This document shows positions 43,501 to 50,977 of a DNA stretch of 64,000 bases, piece by piece; within the stretch, counting starts at the first letter, position 1; every line of letters begins with the position of its first letter. This stretch comes from Paenisporosarcina sp050269735 (lineage in GTDB: Bacteria; Bacillota; Bacilli; Bacillales_A; Planococcaceae). The notes under the pieces were generated by a model. That model was not told the DNA's origin. It ran no database searches and saw only the letters and a program-made list of their open reading frames with translations. A program made the translations under genes and the position numbers. Where the stretch lies: the NCBI RefSeq assembly GCF_050269735.1, contig NZ_JBNNIX010000001.1, positions 1,302,001 through 1,366,000 of the forward strand. Reading direction: 5' to 3'.

Positions 43501-44168
43501 TGAAATTGCTCAAGCAATCGATTGAAGAGCTTGGACCTGTAAACGTATCGTCCATTGAAGAATTTGAACGTGTGTCCGAGCGCCATGCTTTCTTGACGGA
43601 TCAACGACAGGATTTATTGGATGCAAAACAGACATTACATGAAGCTATCAAAGAAATGGATGAAGAAATGACGATGCGTTTCAGCGATACGTTCCATGCG
43701 ATACGTTCTCAATTCGGCCGTGTATTCCGCGAACTATTTGGGGGCGGGCAAGCGGATTTAGTTTTAACTGATCCATCAGATATGCTTGAAACGGGTATCG
43801 AAATTATCGCTCAGCCACCTGGTAAGAAGCGTCAGAATTTAAGTTTACTATCAGGTGGAGAACGTGCCTTGACAGCCATCGCTTTGTTGTTCGCCATTCT
43901 TAACATTCGTCCTGTACCGTTCTGTATACTAGATGAAGTAGAAGCGGCACTGGATGAATCCAATGTAATTCGCTATAGTCAATATTTGAAAAAATTCAGT
44001 CATGATACTCAGTTTATTGTCATCACCCATCGTAAAGGTACGATGGAAGGTGCTGATGTTTTATATGGGATTACCATGCAAGAATCTGGTGTTTCTAAAC
44101 TGGTATCCGTAAAATTGCAAGAAGATCATCAACCGACACTTGTCGCACAAGGGAGCGAAAGAGCTTGA
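40581..44168 (+). CDS. smc: Chromosome segregation ATPase Smc
   Basis: The 1195-residue condensin core has Walker A GPNGSGKSNV near residue 32. Two long coiled coils (about 170-500 and 680-1000) flank a hinge (about 520-680; SGAVAELIQVKAEYAKALET). The C-terminal ATPase half carries the ABC signature LSGGERALTAIALL and Walker B PFCILDEVEAALDE. Smc works with ScpA and ScpB, which are not in this window. It starts at TTG (40581) behind AGGAGGG and overlaps ftsY by four bases. Length is normal, with no frameshift. Confidence 0.96.
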   Translation: MFLKRLEVIGFKSFADRIGIDFVPGVTAVVGPNGSGKSNVTDAIRWVLGEQSAKSLRGAKMEDVIFAGSESRKPLNFAEVTLVLDNSDERLPLDYNEISVTRRVFRSGDSEYLLNKQTCRLKDITDLFMDSGLGKEAFSIISQGRVDEILNSRPEDRRSIFEEAAGVLKYKLRKKKAENKLFETDDNLHRVLDILHELDSRMEPLQMQASAATDYIRMSEELKEVDLGLIAFDLVRVEKRLGEVKQEVEVFEQQEKELEDLISKMELELHTVREQLTEQDRLIDDSQESLVEASSELERWDGRKQLMAEKRQNMDQQIDKLRMTIAELEDEKFQLTTQLEQKQSDTAKARVELRNVQQEVKQLDHLLKQSSAEIELEIEDHKSTYIDLLNEEATVKNELKHLEQQLLQQHEFKDKMTNEYEQITLDLSTVESQKQQVEQQLSEIRKMLDDKLNDYKERQQTFSKEKQTLDSKQAMLYQAYQHQQQLKARKESLEALEADFSGFFQGVKEVLVARENGQLTGISGAVAELIQVKAEYAKALETALGGAMQHIVTETDQDARKAIAFLKNKRSGRATFLPKTVMKSRKIQADVLRNLQGHPSFIQTADELVSFDSTSKSIVENLLGNVIVVKDLQGASQIAKSIQYRYRVVTLDGDIVNAGGSLTGGFTKQQSSVFSRKAELDELAMKLKGMDQSIQTAENQVSTLKKSIEQQTELLESMRSEGEQRRAKELELSSNLRELETSFKRLNERAFISSSETKDVSSRHEQAKEKKNQAQQRLLELKNELDALNETINRLTNLKSQTLNERDQLTEQMAELRSKQAVLSEQLNVADFAVTELREKLQKVSQKLEHATQEMTWYESGDNQMGPTPEEIDQKLIEWRNKKQLLVERITIGKEKRGQIQIQLQQVELQLKKNQHLHKQQLDALRAAEVKMNRFDVEQNTLHAQLEENYHLTLDELELPDMDTFEEEVSRKKVKLLKQSIEELGPVNVSSIEEFERVSERHAFLTDQRQDLLDAKQTLHEAIKEMDEEMTMRFSDTFHAIRSQFGRVFRELFGGGQADLVLTDPSDMLETGIEIIAQPPGKKRQNLSLLSGGERALTAIALLFAILNIRPVPFCILDEVEAALDESNVIRYSQYLKKFSHDTQFIVITHRKGTMEGADVLYGITMQESGVSKLVSVKLQEDHQPTLVAQGSERA

Positions 44169-45172
44169 GTTTCTTTAAAAAAATGAAAGAAAAATTAACA
44201 GGAACGAGTGAATCGGTTTCTGTATCCGAAAAATTTAAAGATGGATTATCCAAAACACGCAATCAATTTACGTCGAAAGTAAACGATTTAGTTGCTAAAT
44301 ATCGTAAAGTTGACGAGGATTTCTTTGAAGAATTGGAAGATTTATTGCTTCAAGCCGATGTTGGGGTTGAAACGGTAATGGAATTGATGGATGCGTTACG
44401 ATTTGAAGTTCAACGTAAAAATATAAAAGACACCGCTGGCATTCAGTCCGTGATTTCCGAGAAGTTAGTAGAAATTTATGAATCAGGTGAAGAGGAATCA
44501 AACGAACTCCTTATTCAGGAAGCTGGCTTGACGGTTATTTTATTCGTTGGGGTAAACGGTGTTGGTAAAACGACAACGATTGGAAAACTGGCGCATCGTC
44601 TGAAACAACAAGGAAAAACAGTGATGCTGGCAGCTGGAGATACGTTCCGTGCTGGTGCAATTGATCAATTGCAAGTGTGGGGAGATCGCGTTGGTGTCGA
44701 AGTGATTAAACAGTCCGAAGGGTCAGATCCTGCAGCAGTTATGTATGATGCTGTCCGCTCTGCAAAAAGCAAAGGGATTGACGTATTGATTTGTGACACG
44801 GCTGGTCGTTTGCAAAACAAAGTAAACTTGATGAATGAGTTGCAAAAAGTTCATCGCGTAATCGAACGTGAAGTACCTGGTGCTCCACACGAAGTACTAC
44901 TGGCACTAGATGCGACTACAGGGCAAAATGCATTAGTTCAGGCACAAGCCTTCAAAGAAGCAACTAACGTGACAGGAATTGTCCTGACGAAACTGGATGG
45001 GACGGCAAAAGGCGGAATTGTTCTGGCAATCCGCAACAAATTGCACATTCCTGTAAAATTTGTAGGTCTTGGTGAAAAAATGGACGACTTACAGCCTTTC
45101 GATACTGAGAAATATGTATACGGTTTATTTGCAGAAGGTTTGGAGCAGGAAGAAGCGGATACTTTAAAGTAG
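44165..45172 (+). CDS. ftsY: Signal recognition particle receptor FtsY
   Basis: The 335-residue SRP GTPase receives ribosome-SRP complexes at the membrane. A short N-terminal region (FFKKMKEKLTGTSESVS) replaces the long acidic domain of proteobacteria. The N domain and the G domain follow: GVNGVGKTTTIGKLA near residues 129-143, DTFRAGAIDQL, DTAGRL and TKLDGTAKGG. The start is TTG at 44165, overlapping the smc stop (TTGA). Its partner Ffh is encoded two genes downstream. Confidence 0.95.
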   Translation: MSFFKKMKEKLTGTSESVSVSEKFKDGLSKTRNQFTSKVNDLVAKYRKVDEDFFEELEDLLLQADVGVETVMELMDALRFEVQRKNIKDTAGIQSVISEKLVEIYESGEEESNELLIQEAGLTVILFVGVNGVGKTTTIGKLAHRLKQQGKTVMLAAGDTFRAGAIDQLQVWGDRVGVEVIKQSEGSDPAAVMYDAVRSAKSKGIDVLICDTAGRLQNKVNLMNELQKVHRVIEREVPGAPHEVLLALDATTGQNALVQAQAFKEATNVTGIVLTKLDGTAKGGIVLAIRNKLHIPVKFVGLGEKMDDLQPFDTEKYVYGLFAEGLEQEEADTLK

Positions 45173-45186
45173 ACAAGTAAAATTAC

Positions 45187-45215
45187 TTGACGCATAATGT
45201 ATTGCTCGCTATGAT
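45187..45215 (+). promoter_or_regulatory. Promoter of ylxM-ffh
   Basis: TTGACG (45187-45192), 17 bases, TATGAT (45210-45215): a near-consensus sigma-A promoter 34 bases before the ylxM-like gene and 15 bases after the ftsY stop. Confidence 0.8.
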
Positions 45216-45248
45216 ACAAGTAGGAAGTTGTAGGTGGGAGAGATCACA

Positions 45249-45584
45249 GTGCTACTTGAAAAAACGACACGTATGAACTTTCTATATGATTTTTATCAGT
45301 CATTACTGACAGAGAAACAACGAAGTTATATGCATCTCTATTATCTGGATGATCACTCATTGGGTGAAATAGCTGACGAATATGAAATTTCAAGACAAGC
45401 TGTCTATGATAATATCCGTCGCACAGAAGCGATGTTAGAAGAATACGAAGAAAAACTTAAATTACTGGAAAAATTTCAGCAACGCCAACTTGTAATGAAT
45501 CAATTACAACAAGTAATTCAAGCGGAACCAATCAATCAGGAACTAGCTGCTGAATTGATTGAGATGCTGAAAGAATCGGATTAG
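45249..45584 (+). CDS. YlxM-like putative HTH protein (UPF0122)
   Basis: The 111-residue protein resembles sigma-70 region 4: TEKQRSYMHLYYLDDHSLGE then IADEYEISRQAVYDNIRRTE. These are the hallmarks of the YlxM/UPF0122 family, always next to ffh and proposed to modulate SRP expression or activity. The GTG at 45249 gives MLLEKTTRMNFLYDFYQSLL, aligned with B. subtilis YlxM, behind GGGAGAGA. An in-frame GTG at 45234 overlaps that site. It is followed 12 bases later by ffh. Confidence 0.9.
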   Translation: MLLEKTTRMNFLYDFYQSLLTEKQRSYMHLYYLDDHSLGEIADEYEISRQAVYDNIRRTEAMLEEYEEKLKLLEKFQQRQLVMNQLQQVIQAEPINQELAAELIEMLKESD

Positions 45585-45596
45585 GAGGCGGCATGC

Positions 45597-46955
45597 ATGG
45601 CATTTGAAGGATTAGCCGAGCGGCTGCAAGGAACCATCCAACGCATCAAAGGTAAAGGTAAAGTTTCCGAAGCAGACGTTAAAGAAATGATGAGAGAAGT
45701 CCGTTTTGCTTTAATAGAAGCAGACGTAAACTTAAAAGTCGTCAAAGAATTCGTCAAAAAAGTAAGTGAACGTGCAGTTGGCGTGGATGTCATGAAGAGC
45801 TTGACGCCAGGTCAGCAAGTCATCAAAATCGTAAAAGATGAATTGACTGAATTAATGGGTGGAGAACAAAGCCCAATTCAGTTTGCTAAAAAACCGCCAA
45901 CCGTTATTATGATGGTCGGTTTGCAAGGTGCTGGTAAAACTACCACTACCGGTAAATTGGCAAATATTTTACGTAAAAAATATAATCGTAATCCTTTATT
46001 GGTGGCAGCGGATATTTATCGTCCAGCGGCCATCCAACAATTGCAAACGATTGGTAAACAGTTATCATTGCCTGTATTTTCTTTAGGTACAGAAGTTTCG
46101 CCCGTGGAAATCGTTCGTCAGGCACTTGAGAAATCTAAAGAAGATCATAACGATGTTATTATCATTGATACTGCGGGACGTTTACACATCGACGAGAACC
46201 TTATGCAAGAATTGAAAGACATTCGCGCATTGAAGGAACCGGATGAAGTGTTCTTGGTCGTGGATTCTATGACAGGTCAAGATGCTGTAAACGTTGCTCA
46301 AAGCTTCAACGAAAGCATCGGTATCACAGGAGTTGTCTTGACGAAACTTGATGGAGACACGCGCGGTGGTGCAGCACTATCAATCCGTTCTGTAGCTCAA
46401 AAACCGATTAAATTTGTCGGGATGGGCGAAAAAATGGATGCACTTGAACCATTCCACCCTGAGCGTATGGCTTCCCGTATTTTAGGTATGGGTGACATGC
46501 TGTCGCTGATTGAAAAAGCTCAGGCCAATGTAGATGAAGAAAAAGCAAAAGAGTTGGAAGAAAAATTCAGAACTCAAAGCTTTACGTTTGATGATTTTAT
46601 TGAACAACTGAACCAAGTGAAGAAAATGGGTCCTCTTGAGGACATCATTAAAATGCTTCCTGGAGCGGGTAAAATCAAAGGGCTAGAAAATGCCAAAGTT
46701 GATGAAAAACAAATGGGGCGTGTAGAAGCGATTATTTATGCAATGACACCTCAAGAAAAAACGACACCGGATATCATTAACTCCAGTCGCAAAAAACGAA
46801 TTGCAAAAGGATCTGGTACGTCGATTCAAGACGTGAACCGTTTGCTTAAGCAATTTGAAGACATGAAGAAAATGATGAAGCAAATGTCGAACATGCAACA
46901 ACAAAAAGGCAAGAAAAAGATGAGAATGCCTGGCTTGGATTCCCTTTTCAAGTAA
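45597..46955 (+). CDS. ffh: Signal recognition particle protein Ffh
   Basis: The 452-residue SRP54 homologue binds 4.5S/scRNA and signal peptides. The NG domain has GLQGAGKTTTTGKLA near residue 108, DIYRPAAIQQL, DTAGRL and TKLDGDTRGG. The C-terminal M domain (from about residue 300) is methionine-rich near its end (KKMMKQMSNMQQQKGKKKMR). AGGAGGCG precedes the ATG. Confidence 0.96.
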   Translation: MAFEGLAERLQGTIQRIKGKGKVSEADVKEMMREVRFALIEADVNLKVVKEFVKKVSERAVGVDVMKSLTPGQQVIKIVKDELTELMGGEQSPIQFAKKPPTVIMMVGLQGAGKTTTTGKLANILRKKYNRNPLLVAADIYRPAAIQQLQTIGKQLSLPVFSLGTEVSPVEIVRQALEKSKEDHNDVIIIDTAGRLHIDENLMQELKDIRALKEPDEVFLVVDSMTGQDAVNVAQSFNESIGITGVVLTKLDGDTRGGAALSIRSVAQKPIKFVGMGEKMDALEPFHPERMASRILGMGDMLSLIEKAQANVDEEKAKELEEKFRTQSFTFDDFIEQLNQVKKMGPLEDIIKMLPGAGKIKGLENAKVDEKQMGRVEAIIYAMTPQEKTTPDIINSSRKKRIAKGSGTSIQDVNRLLKQFEDMKKMMKQMSNMQQQKGKKKMRMPGLDSLFK

Positions 46956-46992
46956 TTTTTTAGGCAAAATATTAGGTGTTAAGAAAAAACAC

Positions 46993-47021
46993 TTTACAAA
47001 CAAATAAATCCTTGATAATAT
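46993..47021 (+). promoter_or_regulatory. Promoter of rpsP-khpA
   Basis: TTTACA (46993-46998), a 17-base spacer and TAATAT (47016-47021), 38 bases before rpsP. A small hairpin GTGTT/AACAC at 46976-46992 just upstream is too weak to call as an ffh terminator. Confidence 0.65.
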
Positions 47022-47059
47022 ACTATCTTGTGTGAAACTATTCGGAGGTGCTATTAAAC

Positions 47060-47332
47060 ATGGCAGTTAAAATTCGCTTAAAACGTATGGGAGCTAAAAA
47101 ATCTCCTTTCTATCGTATTGTTGTTGCTGACGCTCGCGCTCCACGTGACGGCCGTCAAATCGAAACAGTTGGTACTTACAACCCATTAACAAAACCAGCT
47201 GAAGTTAAAATCAACGAAGAATTAGCGTTGAAATGGTTATCAACTGGTGCTAAACCATCTGATACAGTACGTAACTTGTTCTCTGAACAAGGCATCATGG
47301 AGAAATTCCATAACGCAAAAAACGCTAAGTAA
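47060..47332 (+). CDS. rpsP: 30S ribosomal protein S16
   Basis: The 90-residue protein reads MAVKIRLKRMGAKKSPFYRI and VVADARAPRDGRQIETVGTY, standard S16. The ATG at 47060 follows CGGAGGTG. The in-frame ATT/ATG region upstream adds four residues without homologous support. It starts the rpsP-khpA unit. Confidence 0.96.
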   Translation: MAVKIRLKRMGAKKSPFYRIVVADARAPRDGRQIETVGTYNPLTKPAEVKINEELALKWLSTGAKPSDTVRNLFSEQGIMEKFHNAKNAK

Positions 47333-47346
47333 TCGGGGGCAGCATA

Positions 47347-47580
47347 ATGAAGCAGCTGATTGAAACAATTGTTAAACCATTAGTTGATTATCCGGAAGAA
47401 GTTCGTGTTGAATTAGACGAAAATGCAAACCGTATTGTCTACAAACTTTCTGTCCATGCTGAAGATATGGGGAAAGTTATTGGTAAGCAAGGTCGTGTTG
47501 CGAAAGCGATCCGTACCATTGTTTATTCAGCAGCAAGCAGTCACCACAAAAAGAAGACTTATGTCGACATTTTAGATTAA
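47347..47580 (+). CDS. khpA: RNA-binding KH-domain protein KhpA (YlqC)
   Basis: A 77-residue single KH domain with GKVIGKQGRVAKAIRTIV, including the GxxG RNA-binding loop (GKQG). KhpA pairs with KhpB (Jag) in Firmicutes to bind RNA and affect cell elongation. It lies 14 bases after rpsP behind GGGGG. In B. subtilis ylqD comes next; here a terminator and then rimM follow. Confidence 0.92.
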   Translation: MKQLIETIVKPLVDYPEEVRVELDENANRIVYKLSVHAEDMGKVIGKQGRVAKAIRTIVYSAASSHHKKKTYVDILD

Positions 47581-47586
47581 GACGAA

Positions 47587-47617
47587 AAGGAGGGAGCTCA
47601 TGGTTCCTTCCTTTTTT
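47587..47617 (+). terminator. Terminator between khpA and rimM
   Basis: AAGGAGGGA (47587-47595) pairs with TCCTTCCTT (47605-47613), nine pairs with one G-T wobble, followed by TTTTTT. It may be an attenuator, since rimM starts 26 bases later without room for a full promoter of its own. Confidence 0.7.
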
Positions 47618-47642
47618 GTACTTTAAATCGGGAGTGATTTTA

Positions 47643-48155
47643 ATGAATTGGTATAACGTCGGTAAAATTGTCAATACACATGGAATTCGTGGAGAAGTGC
47701 GCGTCATTTCAAGTACTGATTTTCCAGAAGAACGTTATGCAGTAGGTAATAAGCTGTCTTTATTTAGAGATGGTAAATCGCCTTTAGTGTTAACTGTTGC
47801 AAGTCACCGTCAACATAAGAACTTTGATTTATTGACGTTCGAAGGTTATTTGACGATTGAAATGGTGCAAGAGTTCCGCGACGGCATTTTAAAAGTATCT
47901 GAAAATCAATTGTCCGATTTAGAAGGGGACGAGTACTATTTCCATGAAATCCTTGGTTGTACTGTGTTTGGTGTGGATGGACAGGAAATTGGCGTAGTGA
48001 CGGATATTTTGCAAACGGGAGCAAATGATGTTTGGACCGTAACACCTGCAAAAGGGAAAGCTCATTACATTCCTTATATTGGAGATGTCGTAAAAGAAAT
48101 CGATGTCGATGAAAAGAAAATTGTAATCGAAGTCCTGGACGGCTTATTGTCATGA
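47643..48155 (+). CDS. rimM: 16S rRNA processing protein RimM
   Basis: The 170-residue ribosome maturation factor has an N-terminal RimM domain (MNWYNVGKIVNTHGIRGEVR) and a C-terminal PRC-barrel (EYYFHEILGCTVFGVDGQEI, ANDVWTV). It binds S19 and helps 30S head assembly. The ATG at 47643 follows GGGAGTG; an in-frame ATG at 47616 lies in the terminator. It overlaps trmD by four bases. Confidence 0.94.
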   Translation: MNWYNVGKIVNTHGIRGEVRVISSTDFPEERYAVGNKLSLFRDGKSPLVLTVASHRQHKNFDLLTFEGYLTIEMVQEFRDGILKVSENQLSDLEGDEYYFHEILGCTVFGVDGQEIGVVTDILQTGANDVWTVTPAKGKAHYIPYIGDVVKEIDVDEKKIVIEVLDGLLS

Positions 48156-48904
48156 TGCATATTCATGTGTTGTCGTTATTCCCAGACATGTTTTCTGGTG
48201 TCTTCGGATCTTCGATATTAAAAAAAGCACAAGAAAAACAAGCAGTTTCATTGGCTGTTACGGATTTCCGTACGTATTCAGGTAATAAACATAACCAGGT
48301 TGATGATTATCCCTATGGTGGGGGTGCTGGGATGGTATTAAAGCCAGAGCCTTTATTTCAAGCTGTGGAAGCGATAACCGCAAATTCCAAAAAACCTCGC
48401 ATCATATTGATGTGTCCTCAAGGTGAACGCTTTACGCAAGCAAAGGCAGAAGAATTGGCTCTTGAAGAAGAGTTGGTTTTTTTATGCGGTCATTACGAAG
48501 GATATGATGAACGGATTCGCGAACATTTGGTGACCGATGAAATCTCGATTGGGGATTTTGTTTTAACTGGTGGAGAACTTGGTGCGATGACAGTAATCGA
48601 TAGTGTTGTCCGTTTATTGCCTGGAGTACTTGGCAATGGCGAATCACCAGTGCAGGATTCATTTTCAATGGGGTTACTTGAACATCCTCAATACACGAGA
48701 CCTGCCGATTTTAGAGGGTTGAAAGTTCCAAATGTATTACTTTCAGGTAATCATGCGCACATTGAACAATGGCGTCGTGAACAGTCTATATACCGTACTT
48801 GGAGCAGACGTCCGGACCTGTTGGTCAATATGGACTTGTCACCTGCTGAACAAAAGCTTATTGCCAGGTGGGAGAATGAAAAAACAACTAATTTGCCTTG
48901 CTAG
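48152..48904 (+). CDS. trmD: tRNA (guanine-N1-)-methyltransferase TrmD
   Basis: Methylates G37 of tRNAs. The 250-residue SPOUT-class enzyme has DDYPYGGGAGMVLKPEPLF near residues 50-68, CGHYEGYDERIREHLVTDE near 112-130 and SIGDFVLTGGELGAM near 132-146, which form the trefoil knot that binds SAM. Two adjacent ATGs (48152, 48155) are possible; the first overlaps the rimM stop. Confidence 0.95.
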   Translation: MMHIHVLSLFPDMFSGVFGSSILKKAQEKQAVSLAVTDFRTYSGNKHNQVDDYPYGGGAGMVLKPEPLFQAVEAITANSKKPRIILMCPQGERFTQAKAEELALEEELVFLCGHYEGYDERIREHLVTDEISIGDFVLTGGELGAMTVIDSVVRLLPGVLGNGESPVQDSFSMGLLEHPQYTRPADFRGLKVPNVLLSGNHAHIEQWRREQSIYRTWSRRPDLLVNMDLSPAEQKLIARWENEKTTNLPC

Positions 48905-48926
48905 CTTCGGTGAATTGTGGTATCAT
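48898..48926 (+). promoter_or_regulatory. Promoter of rplS
   Basis: TTGCTA (48898-48903), 17 bases, and TATCAT (48921-48926), the -10 preceded by TGG (an extended TGn). It begins inside the trmD stop region, so rplS can be made independently of trmD. Confidence 0.7.
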
Positions 48927-48935
48927 CTATTCTGT

Positions 48936-49012
48936 ACTTCTATGTGAAGTGCTGAATTACGGTGTTCCGCTGCAGCCATAGTCGCTGGCATGAGCATCTG
49001 TCTAAGGAGAGA
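48936..49012 (+). promoter_or_regulatory. Probable ribosomal protein L19 leader
   Basis: The 90-base untranslated stretch between the promoter and rplS contains structured words (AGTGCTGAATTACGG, TTCCGCTGCAGCC, CGCTGGCATGAGC) ending in CTAAGGAGAG. Many Firmicutes carry an autoregulatory L19 leader at this site. I infer it from position and GC-rich structure; I could not fold it or compare it to a covariance model. Confidence 0.5.
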
Positions 49013-49017
49013 AAACC

Positions 49018-49362
49018 ATGCAAAACATTATTACTGAAATCACTAAAGAACAACTTCGTACGGATCTTCCTGAATTCCGTCCTGGTGACACTGTACGTGT
49101 ACACGTTAAGGTCGTAGAGGGAACTCGCGAACGTATCCAAATGTATGAAGGTATCGTTATCGCTCGCCGTGGTGGCGGAGTAAGCGAAACTTTCACTGTA
49201 CGTAAAATTTCTTACGGTGTTGGTGTTGAACGTATATTCCCAGTACACACGCCAAAGATTGCTCGTCTAGAAGTTCTTCGCCGTGGTAAAGTACGTCGTG
49301 CGAAATTGTTCTACCTACGTGAATTACGTGGTAAAGCAGCTCGTATTAAAGAAATTCGATAA
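49018..49362 (+). CDS. rplS: 50S ribosomal protein L19
   Basis: The 114-residue protein reads LPEFRPGDTVRVHVKVVEGT and then RIQMYEGIVIARRGGGVSET, FTVRKISYGVGVERIFPVHT: standard L19, located at the 30S-50S interface. TAAGGAGAG precedes the ATG. A strong terminator lies 10 bases downstream. Confidence 0.97.
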   Translation: MQNIITEITKEQLRTDLPEFRPGDTVRVHVKVVEGTRERIQMYEGIVIARRGGGVSETFTVRKISYGVGVERIFPVHTPKIARLEVLRRGKVRRAKLFYLRELRGKAARIKEIR

Positions 49363-49372
49363 TAATCAAATC

Positions 49373-49409
49373 AGAAAGGGAGCTTGGCTATCAAGCTCTC
49401 TTTCTTTTT
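49373..49409 (+). terminator. Terminator of rplS
   Basis: AGAAAGGGAGCTTG (49373-49386) pairs with CAAGCTCTCTTTCT (49392-49405) with one G-T wobble and a 5-base loop, followed by TTTTT. Confidence 0.92.
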
Positions 49410-49411
49410 GC

Positions 49412-49441
49412 TTGTCATTAAAAATACTTGTACAATATATG
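49412..49441 (+). promoter_or_regulatory. Candidate promoter of the signal peptidase gene
   Basis: TTGTCA (49412-49417) is followed 18 bases later by TATATG (49436-49441), 27 bases before the start codon. TACAAT at 49431-49436 is a better -10 sequence but has too short a spacer. Confidence 0.4.
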
Positions 49442-49468
49442 TAATTGAAGCAAGGGGGCAACAAAAAA

Positions 49469-50029
49469 ATGGAACAAACCAAAAAAGAAAAAAATGAGTT
49501 ATGGGAATGGTCGAAAGCTTTGCTTATCGCATTTGGACTAGCCTGGCTTATTCGTTATTTTTTATTTACACCTATCGTAGTGGATGGAGAATCGATGATG
49601 CCGACGCTCGAAGATGGAGACCGGATGATCGTGAACAAAATCGGCTACGAAGTAGGGGAACCAGACCGTTTCGATATTGTAGTGTTCCATGCGCCTGAGC
49701 AAAAGGATTACATTAAACGTGTTATCGGATTGCCGGGAGATCATGTCGCTTACAAAAATGATCAACTCTATATAAATGGTGAACCGCTTCCCGAGCCGTA
49801 TTTAGAGCCTTACAAAAGAGAAATAAATGAAGGTACGCTAACTGAAGATTTCACGCTTGAAGAACTTACTCAATTGGAAGTCGTTCCAGAAGGATATGTT
49901 TTTGTAATGGGTGACAATCGAAGGTACAGTAAAGACAGTCGAATTATCGGTGTGGTATCAATGGAAGAAATAATAGGTAATACCACTGTTATTTTCTGGC
50001 CACCGACTGAAATGGGACTGGTTGAGTAA
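49469..50029 (+). CDS. Type I signal peptidase
   Basis: A 186-residue membrane-anchored serine protease that cleaves signal peptides of secreted proteins. One N-terminal helix (residues 16-33, KALLIAFGLAWLIRYFLF) is followed by the catalytic region with Ser42 (GESMMPT) and Lys83 (DYIKRVIGLPGD), and the terminal GDNRRYSKDSR motif. The ATG at 49469 follows AGGGGG; an in-frame TTG at 49445 would add eight residues including the ribosome-binding site. B. subtilis lacks a signal peptidase gene at this spot, but several other Firmicutes have one between rplS and rbgA. Named sipS/lepB in various species. Confidence 0.93.
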   Translation: MEQTKKEKNELWEWSKALLIAFGLAWLIRYFLFTPIVVDGESMMPTLEDGDRMIVNKIGYEVGEPDRFDIVVFHAPEQKDYIKRVIGLPGDHVAYKNDQLYINGEPLPEPYLEPYKREINEGTLTEDFTLEELTQLEVVPEGYVFVMGDNRRYSKDSRIIGVVSMEEIIGNTTVIFWPPTEMGLVE

Positions 50030-50047
50030 CACAGGAGGAGATAGAAC

Positions 50048-50917
50048 ATGACCATTCAATGGTTTCCGGGTCATATGGCGAAAGCTCGTCGTGAAGTTAC
50101 GGAAAAATTAAAATTAGTTGATATTATTTTTGAATTAATTGATGCAAGATTGCCGCTATCTTCAAGAAATCCAATGATCGATGAAGTGATTGGTCAAAAG
50201 ACTCGGTTGTTAATATTAAATAAGATGGATATGGCCGACGATTTTCAAACGAAAAAGTGGATTCAATACTTTGAAGAGCGTGGACATCGTGCGGTAGCCA
50301 TCAATTCACTTGAAGGCAAAGGGTTACAAGTCGTAACTAAGGCTGCAAGTGAATTGTTATTCGAAAAATGGGAACGCATGCGTCTGCGTGGAATCAAACC
50401 TCGTGCCATCCGTGCAATGATCGTAGGAATTCCTAACGTAGGGAAATCGACGCTAATCAACCGTCTGGCAAAGAAAAATCTTGCGAAAACAGGGAATACA
50501 CCAGGTATCACAAAAGCGCAACAGTGGATAAAAGTAGGAAAAGAACTGGAGCTTTTAGATACACCAGGAATCCTGTGGCCGAAGTTTGAAGACCAGGCTG
50601 TAGGATACAAATTGGCATTAACGGGTGCAATCAAAGACACCATCACCAATATGGAAGAATTGGCTGTCTATGGTCTGAATTTTTTAGCTACGCATTATCC
50701 GAAACGTATGGAAGAACGCTACAAATTGACTGAAGTTAATGAGGACTTAGTTATTACATTTGACCATATCGGGAAACTTCGCCGTGCTTATGCAGGTGGA
50801 GGAGAAATCGATTATGATCAAGTTGCGCAACTTATTGTGCGGGATATCCGTGGACAACATCTAGGCAAATTGACGTTTGATATTGTGGATGAGTTGGTTT
50901 CAGAACCCGAAAAGTAA
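50048..50917 (+). CDS. rbgA: Ribosome biogenesis GTPase RbgA (YlqF)
   Basis: A 289-residue circularly permuted GTPase needed for late 50S assembly. G4 (NKMDMAD) comes first near residue 59, then G1 (GIPNVGKSTLINRLA) near 126, and G3 (DTPGILWP). A C-terminal AmiR/NasR-like RNA-binding domain ends the chain. The N-terminal WFPGHMAKARREV carries the His9-region used in catalysis. AGGAGGAG precedes the ATG. Confidence 0.95.
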   Translation: MTIQWFPGHMAKARREVTEKLKLVDIIFELIDARLPLSSRNPMIDEVIGQKTRLLILNKMDMADDFQTKKWIQYFEERGHRAVAINSLEGKGLQVVTKAASELLFEKWERMRLRGIKPRAIRAMIVGIPNVGKSTLINRLAKKNLAKTGNTPGITKAQQWIKVGKELELLDTPGILWPKFEDQAVGYKLALTGAIKDTITNMEELAVYGLNFLATHYPKRMEERYKLTEVNEDLVITFDHIGKLRRAYAGGGEIDYDQVAQLIVRDIRGQHLGKLTFDIVDELVSEPEK

Positions 50918-50950
50918 CCTTTTTTACCTTCGGGTAAAAAAGGTTTTTTT
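50916..50950 (+). terminator. Terminator of the signal peptidase-rbgA unit
   Basis: A 13-bp stem AACCTTTTTTACC (50916-50928) with GGTAAAAAAGGTT (50933-50945), a stable TTCG tetraloop and a T-run. It overlaps the last codons of rbgA. Confidence 0.93.
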
Positions 50951-50977
50951 GTAACCTAGACAAAGAGGTGGAGCGTA

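Noticed and set aside
40581..44168. Opposite-strand frames of 65-96 codons inside smc and other long genes
   Set aside because: They are shadows of well-conserved genes and lack ribosome-binding sites.
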